Positions 1 through 6,992 of a DNA stretch of 10,789 nt are shown one piece after another. Source of the DNA: CAMCFD01 sp965661355 (lineage in GTDB: Bacteria > Pseudomonadota > Alphaproteobacteria > Rickettsiales > UBA1997); assembly GCA_965661355.1 (NCBI GenBank), contig CBFIDI010000044.1, forward strand, positions 1 through 10,789, read 5' to 3'. Under the pieces are notes generated by a model. The model saw only the letters and a program-made list of their open reading frames with translations, did not search any database and was not told the DNA's origin. The position numbers and the translations under genes were made by a program. How positions within the stretch are numbered: the first letter of the stretch is position 1; the number at the start of each line of letters is the position of its first letter.

Positions 1-1964
1 TTGATGTGTATGTGGTGTAGTATTTTCAGATTTTGTCACATCTGCACATGTGTTATTTTTTAACGTGTTGTGGTTTTGTGTAATTTTTATCCACTCCTTA
101 TCTTGCTCTATTAAAGATTTTTCCAACATATCATCTATGGTTCTTGATACGCTGTCTTTCCGACTATTTTGACCAAGTGCTTTTTTTTGAGTTACCACCT
201 CGTCAATTAAGTTTTTTTTACTCATTTTATTGTTTTTACCTAAAATCTTAAAAATAATTTTTTGCAAAGGTCCTCTTGGCTTGATTTCAGCAATTGGGGC
301 AAAGGCAATGCCCTCTAATTTAACAACGCAACTTGTAATAGGNNNNNNNNNNTCATTATCTTCATCACTTCCAAGGTCAATTTGATCAAGGCTAAAATAA
401 ACCTTAAAATTATCATCACCATCTTTTTGTTTTGAAATTTCCGCTTGTTTACATGAATCTTTAGAAGTAATTTTATTACCGTATCCATTGCACCTCTCAT
501 TCCAGACCAACCACGCTCGCCTTTTGAAGAATCTTTTCCGCTGTGATGTATCAACAAAACCAAAGCCCCTGTTTCTTTTTGAATGTTTTGACAGCGCTTT
601 AAAACCATACTCATATCTTCGGCAGAATTTTCATTTGCTCCTGCTGAGACTTGGGCCAAAGTATCAATTATAACAATATCTGCTCCACCACCATCTATTA
701 TCGAAGATATCAAAGCCTTGTCATTGTCTTTCGTTAAATCTGGCGCTTCAGGTATTATTTTGATCGGCAAGTCATCTATTTCTACATCATTATGTTTGTA
801 ATAAGCTTTTATGCGACTACGAAACCCGCTAACACCTTCCGCTGCAACATAAGCAACTTTTCCTTGTGTTACTTTCTTCTTGCACCATGGCAAACCTCTT
901 GCTATGCTAGCCGCAATATCTAGGGCAAAAAATGATTTTCCACTTCCCGATGGACCATAAATCATTGCCAATCCACCAGCCGGTAATATATGTTTTATGG
1001 CCCAGCCAACAGGCTTCTCTTTAACAAAATCAGAGACAGGAATCAATTTAAATTTATCAACTAAGCCTTTTTCTGGCGAAAATTTCTCTATTGCAGTATC
1101 TACAAGCCGAGGAATGCTGACATATCTTTCTTGAAAACGGATACTGCTTTTATCAGAGCTAGCACTCATCGTATCTTGTAAAATTTCAATAACTACATTG
1201 CGTGGCAATCCCCTTGAAATATATCTCGCTGATAACTGCAAAAGAGAATTATGATAGTTTTCACTTTTTATAATTTTTTGCATTAATTCAGAGTTGCTTT
1301 CTCTTTCCTCACAAAGTGCATTAAAATCATTATTCTTTGACAAAGTTTTTTTAACTTCTTTTAAATCCAGTCCCAACTTATCAATTAAATCTTCTGTTGA
1401 ATACAATAACTTTGGATTCCAAGCTTTCATTTGATGCCTATAAGGTTTTCCATTATTATTTGCTAAGTGCTCTTTTTTATCATTGCTACCAACAGGAAGG
1501 CGCATATATCTAGTTGAAGGCCCAGTGGCTCCTTCGTCGCAATATCCTTTTGCAATTAAAGCCTTTACAAGTCGCTCGGCCTCAATTTCATCCGTTATTG
1601 GTTTTTCCAAGATATAACCCCATTGTTCATTTCCAGGGGATGTTTCTATTGACCAAGATGGCTTTAGGTCGGGTCTTTTTGCTTTTGTACCAACGTCGTC
1701 TAAGGTAAGACATATCATGCATGCGAAATTCTCTTTTTTTCTTCGGACCTCTCCATCAACAGGCTTCAATCTTGAAATGCAAAAATAATTATTTAAATTT
1801 GGATCTTCTATTGCTGAGGAATTGACTTTATATATTTCGCCACGCCAATTATTACTTTCTCCTTTTTTGCTACAGACCCATAAATGACTTATCTTGCCAT
1901 CAAGAAGGAATGCAGATGGAACCCTAAAGGCTTTAAGAAATTCAGAATTACTTGGAGTAATCAT
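1..1964 (-). CDS. RepB-like primase / RepA-like AAA helicase replication protein, frameshifted and cut by the window edge
   Basis: This is probably the replication initiator/helicase of the mobile element. Residues about 100-165 resemble a RepB-type primase domain (TSPGNEQWGYIL at 108-119, RYMRLPVG at 152-159). Residues about 320-498 form a RecA-like ATPase of the RepA/AAA_25 type, with Walker A GPSGSGKS (337-344), Walker B IVIID (430-434), and downstream IHHSGKD and GWSGMRGAMDTVIK. The frame breaks at a T run (471-474 on the plus strand). Shifted by -1, it reads on without a stop to base 1 as ITSKDS...KQKDGDDNF...LGSDEDN, then PITSCVV and a winged-helix-like tail, which is how this family normally continues. 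A single missing A on the coding strand explains the break. The 10-N gap (343-352) lies in the shifted part and happens to keep the frame. I chose ATG 1964 because GGGGGU, able to pair with the anti-SD, lies 5 nt before it; ATG 1976 is the alternative. The gene overlaps alpA by 17 bp. Whether it is a true pseudogene or a sequencing error cannot be told here. Confidence 0.8.
343..352. other. assembly gap of 10 N
   Basis: Ten undetermined bases, probably a scaffold join of arbitrary length. They fall in the 3' part of the replication gene, between codons for DEDN and PITSCVV, two pieces normally close together in this family. The true gap may therefore be only a few bases. The gap marks this end of the window as lower-quality sequence. 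Confidence 0.95.
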
Positions 1965-2157
1965 TTTTACCCCCATTATTCGAATTTTCCATTTTCGACT
2001 CAATCCACTGATCCACAATAGATTCAACCCAACCAACAGAACGAATCCCAATATTTATAGGCTTAGGAAATTGATTCTTCTTGATAAAAGCATAAATAGA
2101 TGAACGAGACAGACCCGTTCTTGATTTGACTTCGGGAAGTCTAAGTATTTTATTCAT
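1948..2157 (-). CDS. alpA: AlpA-family transcriptional regulator / excisionase-like protein
   Basis: A 69-residue protein with the AlpA/MerR-like winged helix-turn-helix. RLPEVKSRTGLSRSSIYAFI (residues 6-25) is the helix-turn-helix with the usual sequence of this family. It is followed by the wing FPKPINIG and then GWVESIVDQWIESK. AlpA proteins of P4-like elements and prophages activate integrase or excision functions, or act as recombination directionality factors; which role applies here is inference. The C-terminal tail (NSNNGGKNDYSK) is polar and overlaps the start of the replication gene by 17 bp, so the two are very likely co-transcribed and coupled. No Shine-Dalgarno sequence is visible before its ATG. 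A perfect -10 box lies about 50 bp upstream. Confidence 0.85.
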   Translation of the reverse strand: MNKILRLPEVKSRTGLSRSSIYAFIKKNQFPKPINIGIRSVGWVESIVDQWIESKMENSNNGGKNDYSK

Positions 2158-2204
2158 TTTTGAAAAATGTTAAATTAATATAAGGCCAAAAAAGATTGAC
2201 CTCC

Positions 2205-2234
2205 ATTATAATCCAACATTGGTTTTTCCGTAAA
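2205..2234 (-). promoter_or_regulatory. predicted promoter for alpA-rep
   Basis: On the minus strand a perfect -10 TATAAT (2205-2210) lies 18 bp downstream of TTTACG (2229-2234), a 4/6 match to the -35. Transcription would start near 2198, about 40 nt before the alpA ATG. A short CCAA-CA-TTGG inverted repeat (2213-2222) sits in the spacer and could be an operator. The promoter lies between the 185-residue ORF and alpA, so alpA-rep need not depend on the integrase transcript. Confidence 0.5.
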
Positions 2235-2271
2235 ATGATGTACTTAGATTTCGGAGGGTTTTTTAGAATAT

Positions 2272-2829
2272 TTAAAGCTTATAAGATTTAACAAAGTTTT
2301 CATAAAATTTTTTGTTTAGCACCACGCCTGCTGTACTCAATATTCTAGTTAGGGACTTAACCTCTTCGTTATTGCTGGCATCAGAATACCTCTGAGCAAG
2401 GCTTTTTTCATCATTCCACAACCCTTTTTCTCTTGTAAGTTGGGCGCATATTGATCCATAAGTGGATTTTGGGTTACGCTTTTTCTTTATCTCTACTGCC
2501 ACACAAAGAGCAAACATTTTTGGTAGTGACCAAGATAATTTTTTTGTTTTTCTTTTGCTATCAACATCCTTAAAACCTTTTACAAATTCTTCAGCAAGTT
2601 TAAAAGATAACCAAAACCATTTATCTTCATCATTTATATCGATTTCATAATTATTCAAAAGATGCTTTAACTTCTCTAGCCTTTCTTTAGTGACATGCAG
2701 CGCATTCTTCTTGACAACTTCCTTGTTTTTCTTCTTTCTTTCCTCTTGATTCATATAGGAAAATGGCTCCAGATTATCAATTTTAATTTCCGTGTTTAAC
2801 GCTTTATTTTTAAATGTTTTTCTCGTCAT
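2272..2829 (-). CDS. hypothetical protein of the mobile element (185 aa)
   Basis: I do not recognise a named family. The protein is soluble and very rich in Lys and Glu, with no signal peptide or membrane segment. The first 60 residues are highly charged and probably helical (KKKNKEVVKKN, KERLEKLKHLL). A more ordered C-terminal part carries WSLPKMFALCVAVEIKKKRNP (residues 100-120), then YGSICAQLTREKGLW and KSLAQRYSDA. The latter looks like a short helical, possibly DNA-binding region, but I cannot assign it. It lies between int and alpA on the same strand. That placement suggests an accessory replication, partition or regulatory factor of the element rather than a host gene. The ATG at 2829 follows a plausible promoter by about 25 bp, with no clear Shine-Dalgarno sequence. 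Confidence 0.75.
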   Translation of the reverse strand: MTRKTFKNKALNTEIKIDNLEPFSYMNQEERKKKNKEVVKKNALHVTKERLEKLKHLLNNYEIDINDEDKWFWLSFKLAEEFVKGFKDVDSKRKTKKLSWSLPKMFALCVAVEIKKKRNPKSTYGSICAQLTREKGLWNDEKSLAQRYSDASNNEEVKSLTRILSTAGVVLNKKFYENFVKSYKL

Positions 2830-2854
2830 TGAATATTAATTTTAAATTTTAAAT

Positions 2855-2883
2855 TTTATAATAGTTGGAAATGCACTCTTCAA
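2855..2883 (-). promoter_or_regulatory. predicted promoter for the 185-aa ORF
   Basis: On the minus strand TTGAAG (2878-2883) and TATAAA (2855-2860) are separated by 17 bp. The -35 overlaps the last codons of int. The start site would fall within about 25 bp of the ATG, giving a very short leader. The downstream bases are a run of AAATTTT repeats. Confidence 0.4.
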
Positions 2884-4082
2884 ACTACATCACCCCTCCG
2901 TCCATCCAAATAATCCGCCCACCACTGCATCATCTCAATCCTACCTTCCAAATACTCCGCCTTATTATAAACACCCCGAACCTTATTACCCTCAACATGC
3001 GACAATTGCCTTTCAACCCAGTCCGAATTAAAGCCGTTTTCATTCAAAATCGTCGATCCCAAATGCCTAACACCATGCGGAGTCATGCCCCCATCACTAA
3101 ATTTTTTCATCATCTTAATCATAGAAACATCTGACATCGGCTTTTTCGTACTAATTTTACTAGGAAACAAAAACTCATAATTACCACTGATTTTTTGAAT
3201 AACCCTCAAAATCTCAACGGCCTGCCTAGGAAGCGGTACTAAATGATCGCGCTTCATCTTCATTCTTTCTTGTGGAATATGCCATATTTTTTTATCAAAA
3301 TCAATTTCACTCCTCTTCGCATTCCTCACCTCACCAGGCCTTTGAAGCGTCAATAAAAGCAATTTAACCGAAAGGGTGGTCAAATTAAAATCATCATATT
3401 CATATAAATTTTGTAAAAACCCATATAACTCTTTTTCCTTAATAAATTTACGATTGTGCTGAGTATGATTCTTCAAAACTTTAGCCCGACCAACCGCAAC
3501 ATTAATTTCACAAATCGACATAGAAATCGCATAATCAAAAATCTCTACGCAATATCCATTAATCCTTTGTGCCACCGTAACCGCTCCACGCTCTTCTATT
3601 TTCTTTAAAATCTGAATCATATCTTGAACCGAAACTTCCTTAATCGATTTCCACCCAATAACCGGAAAAACATCTTTTTCTAAGCGACTCTGAATATTTT
3701 TTGCATGTTTTGGCGTCCAATCTTGCTTTCTATACCATTCCTCAGCGATTTTTTCAAAAGTAATTTCTGAATCAGCAATTTTTTCCTGTTTTTGCCTTTT
3801 TTTGTTATGATTAGGGTCAATTCCTTGTTTTAACAGCTCTTTAATCTCATCACGCTTAACTCTAGCCTGCGACAAGCTAAATTTATCTGCACCATTTCCA
3901 TATTTACCAATCGTGCAAATATTATTCTTTTTATTTAAAACGTAAGGATATTGCCAAACCTTCGAACCACTGGGCCTTATAAGCAAGCGCAAACGACCAT
4001 CATCAAACAAAAAATAATTTTTATCTTTCGCTTTAGCTTCTTTAACTTGGCGATCTGTTAATTTTTTATGAACTTTCGGCAT
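2880..4082 (-). CDS. int: P4-type tyrosine site-specific integrase
   Basis: A full-length (400 aa) tyrosine recombinase of the P4/DUF4102 type, which integrates elements into the 3' ends of tRNA genes. The N-terminal arm-binding domain starts KLTDRQVKEAKAKDKNYFLFDDGRLRLLIRPSG in the usual manner (cited in part: residues 7-20). A core-binding SAM-like region covers about 105-200. The catalytic residues are visible: Arg248 in LQRPGE, a Lys in ERMKMKRDHLVPL (275 or 277), His336 and Arg339 in TPHGVRH, His362 in QLSHVEGNKVR, and the nucleophile Tyr372 in GVYNKAEYL. The family ending MMQWWADYLD is intact. Nothing suggests inactivation. Its start lies 169 bp from the tRNA-fMet 3' end, which marks that tRNA as the insertion target. 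Repeated ATGTAYA motifs immediately upstream suggest autoregulation or arm-type binding. There is no Shine-Dalgarno sequence. Confidence 0.95.
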   Translation of the reverse strand: MPKVHKKLTDRQVKEAKAKDKNYFLFDDGRLRLLIRPSGSKVWQYPYVLNKKNNICTIGKYGNGADKFSLSQARVKRDEIKELLKQGIDPNHNKKRQKQEKIADSEITFEKIAEEWYRKQDWTPKHAKNIQSRLEKDVFPVIGWKSIKEVSVQDMIQILKKIEERGAVTVAQRINGYCVEIFDYAISMSICEINVAVGRAKVLKNHTQHNRKFIKEKELYGFLQNLYEYDDFNLTTLSVKLLLLTLQRPGEVRNAKRSEIDFDKKIWHIPQERMKMKRDHLVPLPRQAVEILRVIQKISGNYEFLFPSKISTKKPMSDVSMIKMMKKFSDGGMTPHGVRHLGSTILNENGFNSDWVERQLSHVEGNKVRGVYNKAEYLEGRIEMMQWWADYLDGRRGDVV

Positions 4083-4090
4083 TTTTTGCT

Positions 4091-4135
4091 ATGTATATTT
4101 TCTATGTACATTGTTTTATACATCGGATTGTACAT
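4091..4135. repeat. array of four ATGTAYA motifs, probable operator or arm-type binding sites
   Basis: Four copies of ATGTAYA occur: plus strand at 4091-4097 (ATGTATA) and 4104-4110 (ATGTACA), minus strand at 4117-4123 (ATGTATA) and 4129-4135 (ATGTACA). Successive copies start 13, 13 and 12 bp apart, and the two pairs face each other. The array lies 9 bp upstream of the int start codon, over the likely promoter, between int and the attachment site. Binding by the integrase arm domain, AlpA or another repressor is inference. Confidence 0.6.
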
Positions 4136-4176
4136 ACAAAATTTCTAGATTTCAACGGATTTCTTAGGAAGGTAAT

Positions 4177-4214
4177 GGACTAAATATAGTCTCTAGCCCC
4201 TTTAACACTGGGCT
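4177..4214. other. two short inverted repeats between the attachment site and int
   Basis: GGACTA (4177-4182) faces TAGTCT (4187-4192) across a 4-base loop, and AGCCC (4195-4199) faces GGGCT (4210-4214) across 10 bases. Neither is followed by a U tract on either strand, so they are not convincing intrinsic terminators. They lie inside the element next to the tRNA 3' end and could take part in recombination or transcript processing. Confidence 0.35.
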
Positions 4215-4250
4215 CTACCGGATTTTAAAAAACTTCAATAGAAAGGGAGT

Positions 4251-4300
4251 TGGTTGCGGGGGCCGGATTTGAACCGACGACCTTCAGGTTATGAGCCTGA
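4251..4300. other. probable attachment-site region (tRNA-fMet 3' half, element junction)
   Basis: A P4-type integrase gene directly follows the tRNA 3' end and all element genes lie on that side. By the usual behaviour of this family, the crossover core lies within the anticodon-to-3' part of the tRNA. The exact core cannot be fixed, because the second copy at the far end of the element is outside the window. Confidence 0.45.
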
Positions 4301-4327
4301 CAAGCTACCGGGCTGCTCTACCCCGCG
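4251..4327 (-). tRNA. initiator tRNA-fMet (CAU)
   Basis: A complete 77-nt initiator tRNA on the minus strand, with the CCA end encoded (4251-4253). It shows the initiator hallmark of a C1-A72 mismatch at the top of the acceptor stem (CGCGGGG with CCCCGCA). The anticodon CAU is at 4291-4293, and the sequence is nearly identical along its length to the E. coli tRNA-fMet I recall. The anticodon stem is TCAGG/CCTGA, so pair 29-41 is A-U instead of the first of the usual three G-C pairs. Its 3' half is the probable attachment site of the adjacent element, and it remains intact, as expected when the element restores the 3' end. Confidence 0.97.
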
Positions 4328-4799
4328 TCAAAGAAGTGCTTAAGATGTTTGTTTTGGCCTTTTTTTAATTTAAAGAAATTGATAATAATTTTTAAATTAA
4401 ATTACAGGCAAAAAATATCTTAAGATTTTTATCTGGCTATATTCTAAATCAACAAATCGCAAAAAACAAGTGATTTTTATTAAATTATCTAATTAATCTT
4501 ACTTAAGCCATAAAAAACAAGGTTTACAAGGTCAAATCAATAAAAATTTATTTTACAACCTTATCATCTCATTATAATCAATTGCCAAATTTTAACCACC
4601 AATTTATCTGCCATAATTTCACTAAGGCCATTAACTAAAAACTCATCAAAGCACTGACTTATGACCTCTTTTGAATTTATTAGTTGAAATTATTGAGTAT
4701 AAATTAAGATTTAAAGACGCCACTTAATATAATTTTATCAGCGCCAATCTTCTTTTACCAAAGCCATATACTGCCAAAAATAAGCCAACAAAATATCAC
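4328..4799. other. intergenic region between tRNA-fMet and dnaE-C, with tRNA promoter and possible small-ORF remnants
   Basis: No firm gene. A plausible tRNA-fMet promoter on the minus strand is TTGCCT (4406-4411), 18 bp, TATTAT (4382-4387). A perfect palindrome ATCTTAAGAT lies at 4417-4426, and ACAAGGT occurs twice (4517-4523, 4526-4532). Two short minus-strand open frames look protein-like but lack good start codons: 4564-4689 (41 codons) and 4738-4845 (35 codons, running into the end of dnaE-C). They could be remnants of a decayed gene. Confidence 0.5.
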
Positions 4800-6008
4800 C
4801 TAGCCACGCCCTACCCCTAAAACTCCATTCATTTGCGATAATTTGTTACAATCGGCCTCGTCAACACAATAATTATTGCCTAAAGCAACTTCTATTTGAC
4901 CTATTTTTATTATTACTTCGGTAGTTTTTTCTAATTCTGCGCCAGCTTTACGCATTAATAAAAAAGATTTTATGTCAAAAATAATATCTCGACTTTTAAT
5001 TACTATTTTAATTTTAGATATAATTTCTTCTGACGCTTTAATAATATTATTATTTGTCATTTCTTGACTTTTATTTTGATTTTGTTGACTCTGATATTGC
5101 GTTTTAGCCCCCTGTTGCGGGCTTTTATAGCCGCCAGAATTAGACGATCCGTAATTATTAGAATTAGATCCTGAGTTTTTATTGTAATTATTGCGCTTTT
5201 TTGGCAACAATTTTACATCTTCAAATTCTTCATTTCTGGGCTGTGTGGTTCTTAAAAAATCTTCAAGCACAGTTACATCTCTGACCAAAATTCTGGTGCC
5301 GCCCTCGTCTTTTCTAATCATCGCTTCTATCATAATTTGCGAGCCATCAGCCAATAAATCTCGAGCACGAGTTATTAGACCTTCGTCAAAAACCATAACT
5401 TCATAAATCCCCATTGGGTCCGAAATCGTCATATAAGCAAACCTGCCTTTTGGCCCCGATCTATGCTTACTGGAGGCAACAACCCCAGCCATTTTAACGA
5501 TAAAAGCATCGCCAATTTCGCCCATATTTATTTTATCTGAGAAAATTATGCCGCGCTTTTTTAATTCTTGCAAACTGTCATCAAGTGGGTGATTATTTAA
5601 AAAATAACCAAAAGCTTCAAATTCTTTAAGTAAGCGGTCTTTCTTAACCCAATCTTCAACCTTCACAAGGCTTGGAGTAGATTTCGAACTTTCTATTAAC
5701 TCGCCCAAAAAATTCATTTGACTGCTGTTTGCTTCGTTATCTTGCTGCAAGCAATAAGCTGAAATTATGCTATATGACTCAAAAATTTGCCGCCTGTTAT
5801 CAGCAACAGAGTCAAACGCACCCGACTTTGCCAAAGCCTCAACTGACTTTTTATTAACATCTTTTGGATCCATTCTTTTAGCATAATCATAAATATCTTT
5901 ATAATTTGCGCCAGATTCTCTTTTTTCAACAGCACGCTCCATCATTGAAATCCCAACAGCCTTAATTGCACCAAGCCCAAATCTGATTGCAAGTTTTTTT
6001 TCAGACAT
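4800..6008 (-). CDS. dnaE: DNA polymerase III alpha subunit, C-terminal part only (split or truncated DnaE)
   Basis: These 402 residues correspond to about the last third of DnaE (roughly from E. coli residue 800). The protein opens at the conserved IRFGLGAIKAVG (8-19), continues through the helix-hairpin-helix-side motif DVNKKSVEALAKSGAFDS (50-67), a possible degenerate clamp-binding motif SQMNF (96-100), FGYFLNNHPL (133-142), and an OB fold (about 168-250). A Ser/Asn/Gln/Gly linker (about 272-318) precedes the C-terminal tau-binding-like domain (about 320-402). The PHP, palm, fingers and catalytic Asp residues are absent, and the bases upstream are occupied by uppP. The ATG overlaps the uppP stop as TAATG, suggesting translational coupling. 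No Shine-Dalgarno sequence is seen. The open frame over 402 codons with conserved motifs argues against an old pseudogene. Alternatives are a recent rearrangement or an assembly misjoin. Confidence 0.85.
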   Translation of the reverse strand: MSEKKLAIRFGLGAIKAVGISMMERAVEKRESGANYKDIYDYAKRMDPKDVNKKSVEALAKSGAFDSVADNRRQIFESYSIISAYCLQQDNEANSSQMNFLGELIESSKSTPSLVKVEDWVKKDRLLKEFEAFGYFLNNHPLDDSLQELKKRGIIFSDKINMGEIGDAFIVKMAGVVASSKHRSGPKGRFAYMTISDPMGIYEVMVFDEGLITRARDLLADGSQIMIEAMIRKDEGGTRILVRDVTVLEDFLRTTQPRNEEFEDVKLLPKKRNNYNKNSGSNSNNYGSSNSGGYKSPQQGAKTQYQSQQNQNKSQEMTNNNIIKASEEIISKIKIVIKSRDIIFDIKSFLLMRKAGAELEKTTEVIIKIGQIEVALGNNYCVDEADCNKLSQMNGVLGVGRG

Positions 6009-6805
6009 TAAAAGATGTAAAATAAAATTAAACTACCTAAAATAATGCGATAAATTGCAAAAACCATAAAATTATTTTTGCTGACATATAAAATAAACCA
6101 CTTTATAACAATTAGCGCCGATAAAAAAGACGAAACAAAGCCAAGCGAAATTAAATAAAAGTCAGAAAAATCTAAAAACTCGAAATTTTTATACAAATCA
6201 TAAAAGCTCGCGGCCGAAATGACAATTATCGACATAAAAAACGAAAATTCAGTAGCGGTTTTTCTTGATAAATTAAGTAAAAGACCGCCAATAATAGTTG
6301 CACCCGACCTAGAAGTCCCTGGAATTATGGCTAAAGTTTGAAAAAAGCCTAAAATTAACGCCTGTTTTTTCGTTATATTATCAACCGAGTCGGTCTCAGC
6401 TTTTTCTGACCTTGAATCAACGGCAATCATGATAATTCCGCCAATTATTAAAGAAATTGCAATTATTGGCAAAGAAAATAATGTATTTTTGATAAAATCG
6501 TGAAATAAAAGACCAATAATTGCCGCAGGTAAAAATGAAATAATTAAATTAATAACAAAATTACTACTTTCTTTTTTGTGGATATTTTTGGCAACATGAA
6601 TTAATTTTTGTCGATAAATTACACAAATTGCCAAAATTGCACCAAATTGAATAAATATTTCAAAAAGATTATTTTTAACCGATTTAAAATTACTAAGCTG
6701 CGAAAAAATTAATAAATGCGCCGTTGAAGAAACTGGAATAAATTCAGTCAAACCCTCTATAACTCCAGAAGTAACGGCTTGAAAAATTTCTAGAAAAGTT
6801 ATCAT
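6008..6805 (-). CDS. uppP: undecaprenyl-diphosphatase UppP (BacA)
   Basis: An integral inner-membrane enzyme that removes a phosphate from undecaprenyl diphosphate, recycling the lipid carrier for peptidoglycan and other envelope polymers; overexpression confers bacitracin resistance in the family. At 265 residues it has normal length. The first signature is EGLTEFIPVSSTAH (17-30), with Glu17, Glu21, Ser27 and His30 at the numbering of the E. coli enzyme. The second is PGTSRSGAT (162-170), with Arg166 as the catalytic arginine. About seven or eight hydrophobic segments follow the usual topology. It lies 50 bp downstream of tRNA-Leu on the same strand, and its stop codon overlaps the start of dnaE-C by one base. 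Its presence implies that the organism makes a lipid-carrier-dependent envelope polymer. The ATG at 6805 has only a weak A-rich leader. Confidence 0.95.
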   Translation of the reverse strand: MITFLEIFQAVTSGVIEGLTEFIPVSSTAHLLIFSQLSNFKSVKNNLFEIFIQFGAILAICVIYRQKLIHVAKNIHKKESSNFVINLIISFLPAAIIGLLFHDFIKNTLFSLPIIAISLIIGGIIMIAVDSRSEKAETDSVDNITKKQALILGFFQTLAIIPGTSRSGATIIGGLLLNLSRKTATEFSFFMSIIVISAASFYDLYKNFEFLDFSDFYLISLGFVSSFLSALIVIKWFILYVSKNNFMVFAIYRIILGSLILFYIF

Positions 6806-6855
6806 TAGTTTTTCTTTTAAGTCAAGAATTTTCTCGCAAGAAATACAAGAAAAGA

Positions 6856-6942
6856 TGGTACCTCTGGTCCGACTTGAACGGACACGCCCCGAAAGGCAAC
6901 AGATTTTGAGTCTGCCGCGTCTACCAATTCCGCCACAGAGGC
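6856..6942 (-). tRNA. tRNA-Leu (CAA)
   Basis: An 87-nt class II tRNA on the minus strand with the encoded CCA end (6856-6858). The acceptor stem GCCTCTG pairs with CAGAGGT (G1-U72 wobble). The anticodon loop CTCAAAA gives CAA (6906-6908), which reads UUG. The long variable arm (about TGCCTTTCGGGGCGT) and TTCAAGT T-loop are clear. Confidence 0.96.
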
Positions 6943-6992
6943 ATAAAGCAATGAAATTATCTTAATTTTTTAAATTAAAATCTCAAGATGCG

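Noticed and set aside
469..480. programmed -1 ribosomal frameshift in the replication gene
   Set aside because: The site A AAA TTA allows P-site slippage only; the A-site codon would mispair. I see no strong stem or pseudoknot just downstream. A missing base in the A run is simpler.
1894..2103. plus-strand open frames lying opposite rep, int, dnaE-C and mrp (for example 1894-2103, 2865-3134, 5191-5406, 9707-9994)
   Set aside because: They lie antisense to genes with clear family motifs and their translations show no recognisable features; they are shadows.
4254..4327. second copy of the tRNA 3' end within the window as the other attachment site
   Set aside because: No repeat of the tRNA-fMet 3' sequence was seen between 1 and 4250, so the far end of the element must lie outside the window.
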